From NCBI GenBank assembly GCA_050084985.1, contig JBITNC010000001.1, forward strand, positions 102,300,001-102,364,000: 64,000 nucleotides of DNA, written 5' to 3'. Origin of the DNA: Nageia nagi. Its lineage: Eukaryota > Pinophyta. A model generated the notes under the pieces. The model was not told the origin of the DNA. It saw nothing but the letters and a program-made list of their open reading frames with translations, and did not search any database. The position numbers were made by a program, and so were the translations under genes. This document shows positions 1-11,769 of this stretch, one piece after another; position 1 is the first letter of the stretch, and the number at the start of each line of letters is the position of its first letter.

Positions 1-2828
1 GAATAGGGAGTGTGAAGATTCATGGAAAGACTCTTGATAATGTCTTTTATGTGCCTAAACAAAGGATGAATCTTATCTTCGTAATTCAGATTACAAGGAA
101 AGGATACTCATTTGAATTTACCTCACACTCCTGGTGTGTTAAGAAAGGACTTGCCACCTTCATGAAAGGATCAGTAAAGGATGACCTTTATATTGTGGAT
201 CAAGTTCCTTCAAAGATTTGTCTTGCTGCAAATGTTTGTTCAAAGGGTAATCTTTGGCATCAACGATTAGGGCACCTTAACCACAAGAATATTCAAGATA
301 TGAAAACTCAAGAACTTGTGGAAGGTTTACCTAATATTTCACCCACAATTGGTCTTTGTAAAAGGTGCATTCTAGGAAAGATGAATAGGCAAAAGTTTGA
401 AAAAGATAAGGCAACTCGGGCTACTTGTCCTCTTCAGCTTGTGTATTCAGATTTGATGGGTCCGTTTCAGACTAAGTCTCTAGGGGGAGCTTCTTATGTT
501 CTGACCTTCATTGATGACTTCAGTAGGATGACATTTGGTTATCTACTTGAGCACAAGGATCAAACTTTTGACAGGTTTAAAGACTTTAAGGCACTTGTTG
601 AAAATCAAACTGATTTTAAGATCAAGATGCTGAGATCTGATAATGGGGGTGAGTATAATAGCAATGAGTTTAACGATTATTGTGTTAAACATGGGATCAA
701 GCGGCAATTCACAATCCCTTACACCCCTCAGCAAAATGGAGTTGCTGAAAGGAAGAATCGAACCATTATGGAAATGGCAAGGTGCATGTTGGGTAACCTT
801 CCTAGTTTCTTATGGGGAGAAGCTGTTCACACTGCTATTCACACCCTAAATAGGTGTCCTACTAAGGCAGTTGAAGGTAAAACTCCATATGAAGCATGGA
901 TAGGAAAGAAACCTAACCTCTCACACTTTAGGGTCTTCGGTTGTGATGCATTTGCCTTCATTACCTCAGAGAAAAGAAAGAAGCTAGATAAACGATCAGA
1001 AAAATGCATCTTTGTGGGGTATGATAATCAGCATAGAGGTTACAGGCTCTACTCCGCATCCCATAAAACAGTCTTTGTTTCTAGGGATGTCAAGTTCAAT
1101 GAACTTTCTGAGGATACGACCTCTCATGCTGAGGTGTCTGATTCAGATGATTCTTTGTCTGCACCTAACTGGTTGGATGATCATGTAGGGAAGTCACCAC
1201 AAGAGCAAAATTCTCCAGCTCAGAGAATTACAAGAAGTATGACCTTGAATAAATCCTTATTTGCCAAAATTGATAATACAAATGAGCCATCAACATTCAA
1301 AGAAGCTTCCAAGCAAGAGTGTTGGATGGAAACTATGAAAGTTGAGTATGAGGCGCTCATGAAAAATGAAACTTGGGATTTGGTTCCTTATCCCAATGAG
1401 AAAAATGTGATTGGAAATAAATGGATATACAAGGTCAAGTACAATTCTGATGGAAAAATTGAAAAATACAAAGCAAGGTTAGTGGCCAAAGGATTCGCTC
1501 AAAAATATGGTATTGATTATGAGGAAACCTTTGCTCCTATGGCCAAGATGCCTACTGTCAGAATAATCCTTGCTCTTTCTGCAGCTCAAGGATGGAAAGC
1601 TTTTCAACTTGATGTCAAAAGTGCATTTCTCAATGGTGACTTGATGTAGAAATCTACATGAATCAACCAGAAGGATTTATTCCAGAAGGAAAAGAGTCTC
1701 TTGTGTGCAAGCTAAAGAAGTCTTTGTATGGACTTAAGCAAGCACCTAGAGCATGGTACAAGAAAATTTCAGGATTCTTTGCAGATATTGGTTTTTCCAA
1801 GTGCTTCTCTGACTCAGATCTCTATGTACTCAATCAAGGAAAAGACGTGGTCTTAATTCTCCTTTATGTGGATGATCTTCTCATAACTGGCAATAATATT
1901 GAAATCATTCAAGAGTGCATCTCCAAACTGAAGGTAACATTTGAAATGACTGATTTAGGTCTTTTGCATTACTATCTTGGGATGCAAGTATACCAACACA
2001 AAGATTGTACTTATCTTAGTCAATCTAAGTATATATCAGACATCTTGCAAAAGTTTGGAATGGAGGAGTGTAAATATGCTGCAATACCTATTTCTCCTGG
2101 AATCGTTGTATCACTGAGCTCAGATTCTCAGTTGGCTGATGCTACAGCTTATAGGCAATTGATTGGTAGTCTTTTGTATCTGACTATCTCTCGACCTAAT
2201 ATTGCCTTTGCAGTGAATCTGATGGCACGATTCATGCAAAAACCATATGTTGAACACCTCAATGCTGTTAAGCAAATCTTGAGGTATGTAGCAGGGACAA
2301 AGGATCTTGCTCTTAAGTATTCCAAAGTGCCCTCGATTGTTCTCTCCGGGTTCTCAGATTCTGATTATGGGGGAGATAGAGATGACAGGAAATCAACCTC
2401 TGCATGTGTTCAACCTTGGTTCAGGTGCTATCTCTTGGGCTTCCAAGAAGCAACCTACTGTCACTTTTTCTACCACCGAAGCCGAATATCGAGCCATGTC
2501 TGTTGCCGCCCAAGATGTCATTTGGCTGAGGCATCTTCTGAACGAAATTGGGTATGAGCAAAATGGCCCATCTCTTATCTCTTCAGACAATCAATCGGCT
2601 ATCTCTTTGGCTAAGAATCCTGTGTTCCATCAGAGAACCAAACATATGGAAATCCAAGCCCATTTTATCAGGGAGAAGGTTCTAGATGACATCATACACT
2701 TGAAGTATTGTCCATCTACTGAAAACTCCGCTGATTTGTTCACCAAGCCCCTTCCTGAAGCTCAGTTCAGCAAGCTTAGGGATTCTCTAGGGTTGGTGAA
2801 GTTGCCCTCAAGGGGGAGTGAAGTTTGA
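1..2828 (+). pseudogene. Ty1/copia retrotransposon pol polyprotein, 3' part, frameshifted
   Basis: The reading frame enters from the left edge, so gag and the protease lie outside the window. Visible in order: a GAG-pre-integrase zinc module (LWHQRLGHLNHKN, then CKRCILGK, about 255-385), an integrase core with DLMGPF, RSDNGGEY and GVAERKNRT supplying the D-D-E residues (about 440-780), reverse transcriptase (KARLVAKGFAQ near 1470; LLYVDDLLITG near 1860) and RNase H (STTEAEYRAM near 2470; TKHMEIQAHF near 2640). The domain order integrase-RT-RNase H is diagnostic for copia. The frame breaks twice: near 1640-1655, where one base is missing and TAG follows GDLM, and near 2385-2412. The ORF resumes in another frame and ends LPSRGSEV-stop at 2828. 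The element is therefore not autonomous, although its protein is otherwise well preserved, which suggests fairly recent decay. Confidence 0.95.
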
Positions 2829-2883
2829 ATTTTTGTTAGTGATGACAACTTCACCTCTAAGAGACCTTTTTGATTGTACATTC

Positions 2884-3262
2884 TATACCTCCGTGGTAAG
2901 TTTGCTCTGCGTGACAAACTTATTGTACAATTGTTGTTATAGAGTGTTGATTATTTTATACCTCCGTGGTAAGTTTGCTCTGCGTGACAAACTTGTTGTA
3001 CATTCTATACCTCCGTGGTAAGTTTGCTCTGCGTGACAAACTTGTTGTAAATTTATACCTCCGTGGTAAGTTTGCTCTGCGTGACAAACTTGTACATTTT
3101 ATACCTCCGTGGTAAGTTTGCTCTGCGTGAGAAACTTGTTGTACAATTTTTGAGCATATAATTAATATACCTCCGTGGTAAGTTCGCTCTGCGTGAGGAA
3201 CTTGTTGTACATTCTATACCTCCGTGGTGAGTTTGCTCTACGTGAGAAACTCGTACAATTTT
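2884..3262 (+). repeat. Seven-copy tandem array of hairpin-forming repeats
   Basis: Units begin ATACCTCCGTGG at about 2884, 2958, 3007, 3055, 3101, 3167 and 3216. Each continues with an inverted repeat, AAGTTTG, a 10-nt loop CTCTGCGTGA, then CAAACTT, and usually ends TTGTAC. Unit spacing varies from about 46 to 74 bp. Arm changes are paired: the sixth copy has AAGTTC with GAACTT, and the seventh has GAGTTT with AAACTC. The array lies just 3' of the copia RNase H ORF, either in the element's 3' untranslated region or in its LTR. Function is unknown. Confidence 0.9.
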
Positions 3263-3730
3263 TATGCTCTATTAAAAATCAACACATGTCTATATACAAC
3301 AGGTGACTATGAGTGATGGCTTGGCATCTCCATGATGACTTATAGTGCACCATTGATCAATTATTTATAAGATGGCATTATTTGATTCTCTTATTTGAAT
3401 ATATGATGCATCTAACTGATTTTGTTCATGAGTTGCTTGTAGCATGCAGGATCTTCTTCAGAAATGCAAGTTACTCACCTTGTGTAAGCAAGATCATGGA
3501 GACTCACATGTCAGCTTAAAGTTGATCGACTACTATGTACAGTGAAACCAATTGTGGTTAATGATTGTATTGTAAACCATTTTTGTCAAATGGTAATGTA
3601 GTGAGTCTCAAACTAGTTCTCAAAAAGATTCTCAAATATGTAAATGTTCTCATCTCCACTTGTATCTCTATGGAGGAGAACTCTCTCTTACTCTCTCTTC
3701 TCTCTTCTACACTCTATCCCAATATTGCAT
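3263..3730 (+). other. Noncoding stretch between hairpin array and polypurine tract
   Basis: No credible ORF. Pyrimidine-rich near 3680-3715 (repeated CTCTCT). Position suggests the 3' untranslated part of the copia element. Confidence 0.4.
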
Positions 3731-3740
3731 TAAGGGGGAG
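3731..3740 (+). other. Polypurine tract of a copia element
   Basis: TAAGGGGGAG lies immediately before TGTTAGAATT, the classic polypurine-tract/LTR junction that primes plus-strand synthesis. A similar AGGGGGAGTG occurs at 2811-2820 at the end of the pol ORF, so it is uncertain which tract served the upstream pol. Confidence 0.65.
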
Positions 3741-4260
3741 TGTTAGAATTTGTAATGAAATATTGTGAATATCTAAACTCTTTGTAAATTCAATTAATCA
3801 CTTAAAGGATATGTAGATACCTTAAGGGATTAATTGAATTCTTTATTTTGTAGACTTTGACTTTACCAAGTGGTTAGTTGGTAGGTTAAAGTTAGGTGAT
3901 ACATTTATTGTAACCCTAACCTTACCCTTGGGTTAAAGGGAGGTTAGGGAGGTGCTCTCAAGCTATAAATAGAGGGCCTCTCCTCTTGTAACATAACTAA
4001 GTTTTTGGAGTAAGATTACTCTACTAGTTGTGTAGGAGAGGAAGAGAATAGTTGTAAGAGGGGCATACTTGAGAATTGAGATACTAGTTGTGGATGTACT
4101 CCCAAGGAGGGAGGAACCACATTACACTTGTGTTATCTTGTGTGATTGTGTTATCTTGTGTATGATTGAGTTTCCTAGTCTTGGTCCTTGAGGATTTGTT
4201 TAGATCTAGTCTAACTCCTTCAATTGCAACCATTTTGAAAATAGTTGTGTTACTCTCACT
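3741..4260 (+). mobile_element. Copia-type LTR (3' border approximate)
   Basis: Begins TGTTAGAATTTG directly after a polypurine tract and contains a TATA box at 3964-3971 with a pyrimidine-rich stretch downstream. No clean CA terminus or target duplication was found, so the right border is a guess. It may be the 3' LTR of the copia element that starts the window. Confidence 0.5.
3964..3971 (+). promoter_or_regulatory. TATA box of the copia LTR
   Basis: TATAAATA in GCTATAAATAGAGGG, about 220 bp inside the LTR, where U3 promoters usually sit. Transcription would start about 30 bp downstream. Confidence 0.55.
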
Positions 4261-5119
4261 TCATATTTTCTAGAAGTTTTTTTGTGATTGCCTTGTGATT
4301 CAGAGGTGAAGATAGTTTAGGTCTTTTGATTGGCTAATGTTTTAATAGCAATGTCATCTTAGCCCCAATGGCATTGTTTGTTAACTAATGTTTTGAGAAC
4401 AATGTTAACCTAGCACCATGGAAGTGTAGCACATGTTGAAGGACAGTTTTCTTTGATGATGCCAAGATGGTTGAGTTTTGTTGGAGCTAGTTTGTGGATG
4501 AAGAAATTATGATTACTAAACACCTTTCTTCGCGATTTTATGTGTAGAGAAGGTTGTTGACATAAGTTTTCTTCATATCTCCTTTACTTTGACATATTTG
4601 ATGAGCTTTGAAGAAAGTGTATGATATAGATCATACGTTGTGAATGTGGGATATCACATCTTATGTTAGCATGCTATATGTGGGGGACTTAGTGTGTGTG
4701 TTTCTTTATGCACATCTTTCTTGTATTCATGGTGGAGAATATTATTCTTCACAACTTGTTTCTCTTCATTCAAGAGAGATTTGTTGGTGATTGGTTTGAG
4801 TTCTTTATTTCTGGAGCTTTCATCTTCCTTGGAATGACCTATGTTGAAGAAAATATTTTCTTCATGGTTTCTTAGAGGAGACTTGATTGCACTTCATTAT
4901 TTTCATACTTCATATGCTTCTCTTATTGTTTAGATGGAGATATGTTTGTCTATTGTGGCATTTTTACCCCTTAGATTTAAGTAAAGGGGAGGGGGAACAT
5001 TGAGCTTAATCCTTGAGGTGGATCTTTTGAGGAGATTGCTTATTTTTGTTGGTAAAGAATGTTCTACACACCTTGAGGCACATATGTTTTGGTTTCATTT
5101 CTTTCTTAATCCCTTTCGG
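4261..5119 (+). other. Noncoding internal remnant ahead of a second LTR
   Basis: T-rich, with no ORF of substance. It lies between the first copia-type LTR and a second polypurine tract, so it is probably the 3' internal end of another, non-autonomous copia-like element. Confidence 0.35.
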
Positions 5120-5132
5120 ATTAAGGGGGGAA
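5120..5132 (+). other. Second polypurine tract
   Basis: ATTAAGGGGGGAA immediately precedes TGTTGGAAAC, the same PPT-LTR arrangement as at 3731. Confidence 0.5.
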
Positions 5133-5424
5133 TGTTGGAAACTTGATCCTTAGGGATTAAAGTTGATTGTAAATATTAATTAGCTTTAGGTGTGTGAGTG
5201 GAAATATTTTGTATTTAGTATTTTCATATTTATAAATGGGAGACATTCCACATGTCATTAGGAAGTCCAAGTGTTATTAGGAAGTTAAAGAGTCATTAGG
5301 AGTTTTTAGGGTTTCTTGAAGGAGTTATGTATCCTCCTCTTTTTATGCTTATCCAATTGGAATGTAACTTGGCATTTTGGAGTTAATAATATTTCATATT
5401 TGCATCCTTATATTGGGCCTTACA
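5133..5424 (+). mobile_element. Short copia-type LTR
   Basis: Starts TGTTGGAAACTTG after the polypurine tract, has TATAAA at 5231-5236, and can be closed at TTACA (5424), giving about 292 bp. The right end is inferred only from the CA dinucleotide. No second copy of this LTR was recognised. Confidence 0.4.
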
Positions 5425-8353
5425 TATATAATTATAAATTAGCAAAGTTACACTAACATAGGCTACATATAGTCACCCAACAAACTTGTTTGACCCATCA
5501 ACATATTAAAATAGGCTAGATAAAAGACGACCCATATATATATAATAAAATAACCCCTTTAGATAGCAACAAATTGAAAGTACAAATCATAAATAAAATA
5601 ATTCAACTTTTTTGGAACGATGATAATATAAAAAATAAAAGAAAACTAACCTACTATAGAAACATTATTAATCCAACACTAAAACATCCATCCTACCCAC
5701 ATAAAATCATCAATATCAATAAAAAAGTTGTGATCACAAACTTAAGAACTAATTCACATGAACTACATAACAAAATTGATAGATAGCCAATGCCTAAACA
5801 AATTGGGATAATAGAATATTTAAAGCTTTCTAACCTAAATGTCGTAGAAGATGAAACTCACTTTTTTCCTTATATATCCACTTTACAAAGATATTAGACA
5901 AATTTATAAAGATATTTATAATTACTGCTTGATCCATGAATTCTTATACCAAGATAATCAAAACAAGATTAGCAATTTTATTATGCAACTTAATTCTATT
6001 AGAAAAAATTATTCAAATGCATAATTTAATTATAATCATCTTTGGATAAACTTTGATAGGTCCTACAAACCATTGGGTTTAAAAGGACGTTACAAGACTT
6101 TTGTTATGTACTTGTTTAAAGAGTGTTTTGGATAATCCTCAAGAACCCCTTGATTTTGTGATTATCATGAAGGTTGTTGCTCATGATAAATTTAATCATG
6201 CTTTAGCTATCTTATAAATGAATCCTCAACCTCTTTCAAAGTAACTTCCCAATCCTTTTTGTCCCAACCCCCATCATATCCACCTAAAACCAAGGATCGT
6301 AAATTCTTGCAATACCTTCCATAAACATCACAATCTATTTTAATAATAGGGTAAAAACATCATCAAAAAAGCGCAAGTTTTATCAAGATCCCAAAACCTA
6401 TCATATGATAACCCTTTAAGGGATTAGACCAAGAATGGAGCAAGGATGCTACCCAGCTATAACCTAAAAGAAACCAAAAAGTAACTCCTAGTCTATCTAT
6501 AATAGATCTACATAAACAAAAAACATATTCTAACCAACTACTACACAGCTATGACCTGATGGTCGCTAAAAATTAACCTACCCCACTTACAAAATATTGA
6601 GATACAAACTTCTAGTTTCTCGTTGAAGCACAATTGTAGCCCAATTGTAGTTTTATAAATTATTTACGAACCTTTTCCTGGGCCCAAGAGGTGCCTAGAC
6701 TATTAAAAATTTTCCTAATAGGTTGTCGCTATTTCTTTTGTTCTCCTATCTCTTAACTTGTGCTTAGATTATCTTCCCATACATTTGAGTTTTTCCCATT
6801 TGTTCTATGCTTCAAAAAAGCTCCAAGGCCTCATTTTTATAGGCTTGGGGCCTTCGATTTTTTACAATAAAATATTTGGTACTTGAAGCTACCCCTGAAA
6901 AATCATTACAACTCTTAATATGAGTCAAATTTGGTGATGGCCTTCAAGAGCAAAAATACAAGCTTTAGAAATTATAAAGGCTCCTTACACATGCTAAGAG
7001 ACAAAACAAGCCAAATACCTCCAAATATGGCTTGGATGGATCCAATCACATCCCACCACATGTCAAGGTTTGATGGAGTGAAAAAAATCAAATTAATTGC
7101 CAAAAATGGGTCCCTTCCCTCTTTATCCCAAGTGGCATTTAAAATATCAATTGATTAGCAGATATTACTATGTTTTGTTTTAAAAAAAATACCTTATCAA
7201 ATCCCCAAACATGAAATGGAGAGACAGATTCAATAGGGGGTTGCCACTCCCATTCTTCTCAACATACCTACAAAAAAAACTTACCAAAGTGGGCGGATTA
7301 AATGAGGGGCTGCCACTTGGCAAGCTTGCAACACCTTAGTCCTACATTGAAAACCCTCATATGTGCACAATAGAAAAGGGGTCGTCTAACAGGAAAAGAG
7401 GGGAACGAAGTTAAATTGGGGGGGGCACTCACCAAGTGATGGGTCAATCCCCCTATCCCTGCATCATTTGCCAATCGCGCAAGACATAAAGAGAGGGGGG
7501 GAGGGGTTGATCATTTAGAAGTCTACCATGTGGCGTCCTTGCCCTTTCACCAGCATGTGGTTCTCGTCAATGCCTTCAAACTCTACCAACACCACATCAC
7601 TAGTAATAGGTCCCACATGCATCGGTACACATGCAAGCCTCGCCTATCATGCCTCAAAACTACCAACCACATTTGTATTACATGCTATACCACATCATCT
7701 AATTGTGCATTGTTGACTGAGATGTTGACTCAGCTACTGACATGGCATGTGGGTCCCACTTGTTATTTTATTTTTGCCACAAACTTCAAACTAGCATAAC
7801 TTTCACAAACGATGTCTATTTTCTTCGTCGTTCAAACCATTGAAGAGTTGAAGATAAGATCTGCAACTTGGAGATGATAAACATAGCTTTTGAGATAGTG
7901 GGATTTTTAACTTACAAATGATCTAATAATCACATTTCGGACCAAACCCCCTAGCTACTTAAAAACAAAACAAAACTTTTCAAAATCCCTTGTAAAATCA
8001 CAATCAAGAGGAAACAAAAGCTCAAGTATAAACTATCTTAAAGGGACAAAACTGTGTTAAAATGCAACACCTTTCAATTATGAAAAAGTTGAAACAAATA
8101 TTCAAGACGGCTATATTGATTGTCTTGAAACTACAAAAGAAACTCATACTTCAGTTCAAACTTTGTTTGAAAAAGATGGGATAACTAAAGCGAATTTCTA
8201 CAATGGTCACCTTTTTATCAAGGCAATTATTAGATATCATGAAAAAGATGGAATCATATTAGAGAATGGTGTACAATTGAATTTCTATATAAATGACTTA
8301 TTTTTTTAATCATATCTATTATGAAGAAGATATTTCATTTTTGAAAATTACAA
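5425..8353. other. Unassigned intergenic stretch
   Basis: AT-rich at 5430-6000, with short G-rich runs at 7380-7510. No ORF with recognisable domains, no RNA gene and no clear repeat border seen. Confidence 0.5.
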
Positions 8354-8358
8354 TCACA

Positions 8359-9554
8359 TGTGATGTCCCCCTTTGAGTATTGTAATTAATTCTGGAATCC
8401 AACGGATTCCCTCTTTGTACATATTAAATTATTTAATTGTGTTTTATTAGTTAGGACTTGGGATAGAAGATATAAAGGTCCATTGGACCCCATTGTGAGC
8501 CCCAAGTGGGACATCTCCCTCCAAGTATAGTTTAGTGTGATTTAATGTAATTGGATATCCCGAAAAGTGATTGTGGGAATCCCAAGGGTTATTTAGCACT
8601 TAGAGCATGGATAGTCACCTTATGGCCTCAACGTTGAGATTGGGAGAACTTGTACACATGTGCCAACCTTGGGGAGACTCTTAGATCCCCATGTTGGCCC
8701 ATGACACCCACGCATGCCTCCTAGGTGTCCATGCATGCCTCCTTGACCCACGCATGACCTCTTAAGTCCACGTTGAGCTTGGGGACCCACATGGAGCATA
8801 AGTGATGCTTTGATACCCATGTTGGGCATGGAATGACCCCTAGGCACCATCGTTGGGGTTTGAGGGGTTGGATGATGACTTTGAGGTGAGATCCAAATCC
8901 AGTGTCAGCTAGATCTAGAGACATAGATTATTGATTATTACTCATATTGTCCAATGGATAGAAGTCTTGGCGCAACGTTAAGCAATATCCCTAGGTGCAA
9001 CATTTAGGAGGGTTAACAGGCTTAGAGATGCTATTGATCTACGGCTAAGGTGCAACATTTTAATCCATCTGGTGGCATTCCGAGGTCGCATTCCTACCAT
9101 TCAATTGGTTGCCAGGGTTTGGAGAGAGCTCCTTCGATGGAGAGGATTCAGATTCTGAGGGAGTGAGGTTCTCCCATTCAATGTTTCGTCCGTCCAACAT
9201 TAATCACATTTGTTGTGCCCTCATTGGTTCCTTGGAGGCCAACATTGAGCCCTATGGGCTTTGTATTGTATCATTGTCCATTTTGTATCATTAATACAAG
9301 TCGTGGGCTATTGGATCTCATATTCTATTATGCACTTGTCCATATTTGCAACGTTGTGGTGTATTTGATCATTAATGCATTTATGAGCCAGATATTGGCA
9401 TTTGCATGTTGATTGAGCTTGTATTTGATGCCCTAACCCTAACGTTGGCATATTGAGGTGTTTGATGCTTGTAATTCCCCTTCTAGGCTAGACGTTGGTG
9501 CATACTTGTGTGTTTTGGTTTAATTGCACTTGAATTTACAATTGGGATTCTACA
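8359..9554 (+). mobile_element. Solo LTR with perfect 5-bp target duplication TCACA
   Basis: Starts TGTGATGTCCCCC and ends TCTACA. It is flanked by TCACA at 8354-8358 and TCACA at 9555-9559. No primer binding site follows, which fits recombination between two LTRs leaving one copy. Its start resembles the other TGTRRTGWCC LTRs in this window. Confidence 0.8.
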
Positions 9555-9595
9555 TCACAACATATGATGGTTGTGAAAAAGAATCCATCAGTTGT

Positions 9596-10547
9596 TGTAA
9601 TGTCCCCATTTTTGGCATCTCACTCATCTCGACATCACAATGTATTGATTAGGCTTCATGGAGTGGGATGCCCCTCTCTAAGAGCGCTTAGGAGTGAAAT
9701 TTCATGGTTAAGAGTGATTTCTACTAAAATAGGAGTGTACTTGATATTTTTGGGACGTTATCTCGTGATTCAAGATGTAATAATGTGTCTGGCAAACCCA
9801 AGATAAGACGCCCCATATTGAAGTGAATTTTGCAATTTTCAAGGCAAGAATTGAGCATTTGGAAAAGTCAAACATGATAATCATATTTTCTCACAAGACA
9901 AAGTCGGCCATGTCACATTTAATGATCATTTTTTTGTATTTATACCTAGAGCATCTCAATTGGGAAGGCATCATTCGACATCAAATCATCTTCTTCTTCA
10001 AGGAGTGGCTAGATCAACCTTCTTGCAGACGAAAACCCCTAGGGCAATCATTGGAGGATTCATTTAGAGCTTCATTGATACTTCAGCATTCAAGATTGCA
10101 CATTTGAGGAGTCTTGGAGTGGAGCGCCCATCTTTAGGAGGCATCTTGGTGCATCTTGCACCCTTCTTCAACCTTCCAAGTAGTTTGCCTAGCCTTGGAG
10201 AGCCAAAAACATATTTTTGAGTATCTTAATACACTTGTTTCAGCCCCTAGGTGGTTCGTCCACTTTCTAGGGTGCCCTACTTGCTCATTTGATATTCATA
10301 CTTGGTTGTTATGGTGGATGAAGTTGATTGATACTTAATTCTGCTTTTTGTGGCTCATGCACATGCATTTTCAGTAATTGTTTCAGATCTGAAATTAGGG
10401 CCTAATTTGTTTAAATCTGAAATGTTGATGCATAAAGTTGTATGAACTTGAAGTGCCTTGGTGAATGAAATTAGTATCTAGGGCATCATTTGGAAAACCT
10501 GAAATTTAAGAGAATGATTCATGCTTTTCCTAGTTTGGGTCATTACA
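9596..10547 (+). mobile_element. 5' LTR of a retrotransposon
   Basis: Begins TGTAATGTCCCC, shares the GGCATCTCACTCA stretch with the LTR at 59768, and ends CCTAGTTTGGGTCATTACA. A primer binding site follows at 10552, which marks it as a 5' LTR rather than a solo copy. The GTTGT words on both sides (9591-9595 and 10548-10552) could also be read as a target duplication, but the second overlaps the first base of the primer site. Confidence 0.75.
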
Positions 10548-10551
10548 GTTG

Positions 10552-10563
10552 TGGTATCATAGC
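10552..10563 (+). other. Primer binding site, initiator-tRNA-Met type
   Basis: TGGTATCATAGC matches the plant iMet primer-site consensus TGGTATCAGAGC at 11 of 12 positions and lies 4 nt after the LTR end. Confidence 0.75.
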
Positions 10564-11526
10564 TATTCGAATTGGTCATTAAAAACTTCAAATATTAGTC
10601 CATATAGCTCCAGATGATAAACCATTTCACATCCTACTTGGGAAACATAAATAACACAAATACCATACCTTCAACAATGCATCAATGTGCTAAATTTCCC
10701 TGATAAATGATAATTAGTTTGGAAAGGAAACCACAAAATCAGAAACACATCAGAATTCAGAGGAAGATCAACTCAATAAGTAGAATTCAATTAAATAGTC
10801 AAAGAAAAAGAAAATTCAGTTTATATTTCCATTTCTTTATATAGAGTTAGAGATGTTGTCTGTGATATTTATTTCACACTTTCAATTACATTTAAATGTG
10901 CTCCTTTTTATACCTATGGATTAACTCATGCAAGTTTAACTTGCAATTGCTCTATTACTAAAGCATGTTCACAATATATATAACAGTTCTCATTTCTCTT
11001 ATTATAATGGGAATAAGTAATAACCTTCTTAAGAGATATCCATAACATCGTACGTTTAAACTGGTGAAACATTTTAAATATTTTATCCTTAATATTCTAC
11101 ATAATAAGGTATCGATAAATTCTCTAGCACTTTGATATTTGATATAATATTGGTAAAACAAAATCACATACTTTACCATGTGACTCAACCTGTTGAAAAG
11201 AAGTGAAGTCATGTTGAGCCATCTTCGCGTAAGTTGAGATGACCAAAATTTGGGTTATATTTCTATATTTTGAACCATAGTCAAACCAATCTTTAAGTAT
11301 GATTCTAGTTGATTTTTCTAGTGTCCAATTATGAAATAAGCACAACATTAATAAATGAATATTTTGTTTGAATGATACAATAATCGTTTTCCACCATTAT
11401 AACGTTTATAAACAAATGGACTGATATATATAGTTTAGGGTTTAATATATCTCCTTGTAGGTTTCATTTACTGTCAACTTTACTTGCTCCATGAACACAA
11501 GATATCATATGAACATTAAGCAAGAG
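10564..11526. other. Internal retroelement stub and 3' flank of the EGY2-like gene
   Basis: AT-rich with no supported ORF. The left part should be the truncated internal region following the primer binding site. The right part lies downstream of the EGY2-like stop codon and should include its 3' untranslated region. No clear polyadenylation signal could be assigned. Confidence 0.4.
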
Positions 11527-11769
11527 CTACAACATGTTGTCTGATGAAAAAGGAAATGGAAATGGCAAACATATAAGCAACCCCAGAATCAAAACTATTA
11601 CACCTAAGAAAACACTTCTGTCATCAGGTTGAGATACCTCTTCTGCTTGTGGAGCAACAGGACCTCTTTGCAAGAACAAGATGAGTGCAACCCAGTAAAA
11701 TGCAACATCATTGAACAAAGCTGAGAGACCAAGCAATGCAATCGACACACCTGTAACTCGTGTCCACAC
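11527..11769 (-). CDS. EGY2: EGY2-like last exon
   Basis: 243 bp including the TAG stop. Acceptor CCATTTGTAG; phase 0 from the previous exon. It encodes VWTRVTGVSIALLGLSALFN, then DVAFYWVALILFLQRGPVAP and two C-terminal hydrophobic segments ending SSDNML. Two membrane helices and the RGP(V/I)AP stretch are typical of the EGY2 C-terminus. Confidence 0.95.
   Translation of the reverse strand: MWTRVTGVSIALLGLSALFNDVAFYWVALILFLQRGPVAPQAEEVSQPDDRSVFLGVIVLILGLLICLPFPFPFSSDNML

Noticed and set aside
2884-3262. CRISPR-like alternation of repeats and spacers
   Set aside because: The repeat unit is itself the hairpin, intervening sequence is conserved rather than unique, spacing is irregular, and the context is a plant retrotransposon.
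10548-10552. Reading the LTR at 9596-10547 as a solo LTR with GTTGT duplication
   Set aside because: The flanking GTTGT overlaps a near-perfect initiator-Met primer binding site, which is better explained by a 5' LTR.
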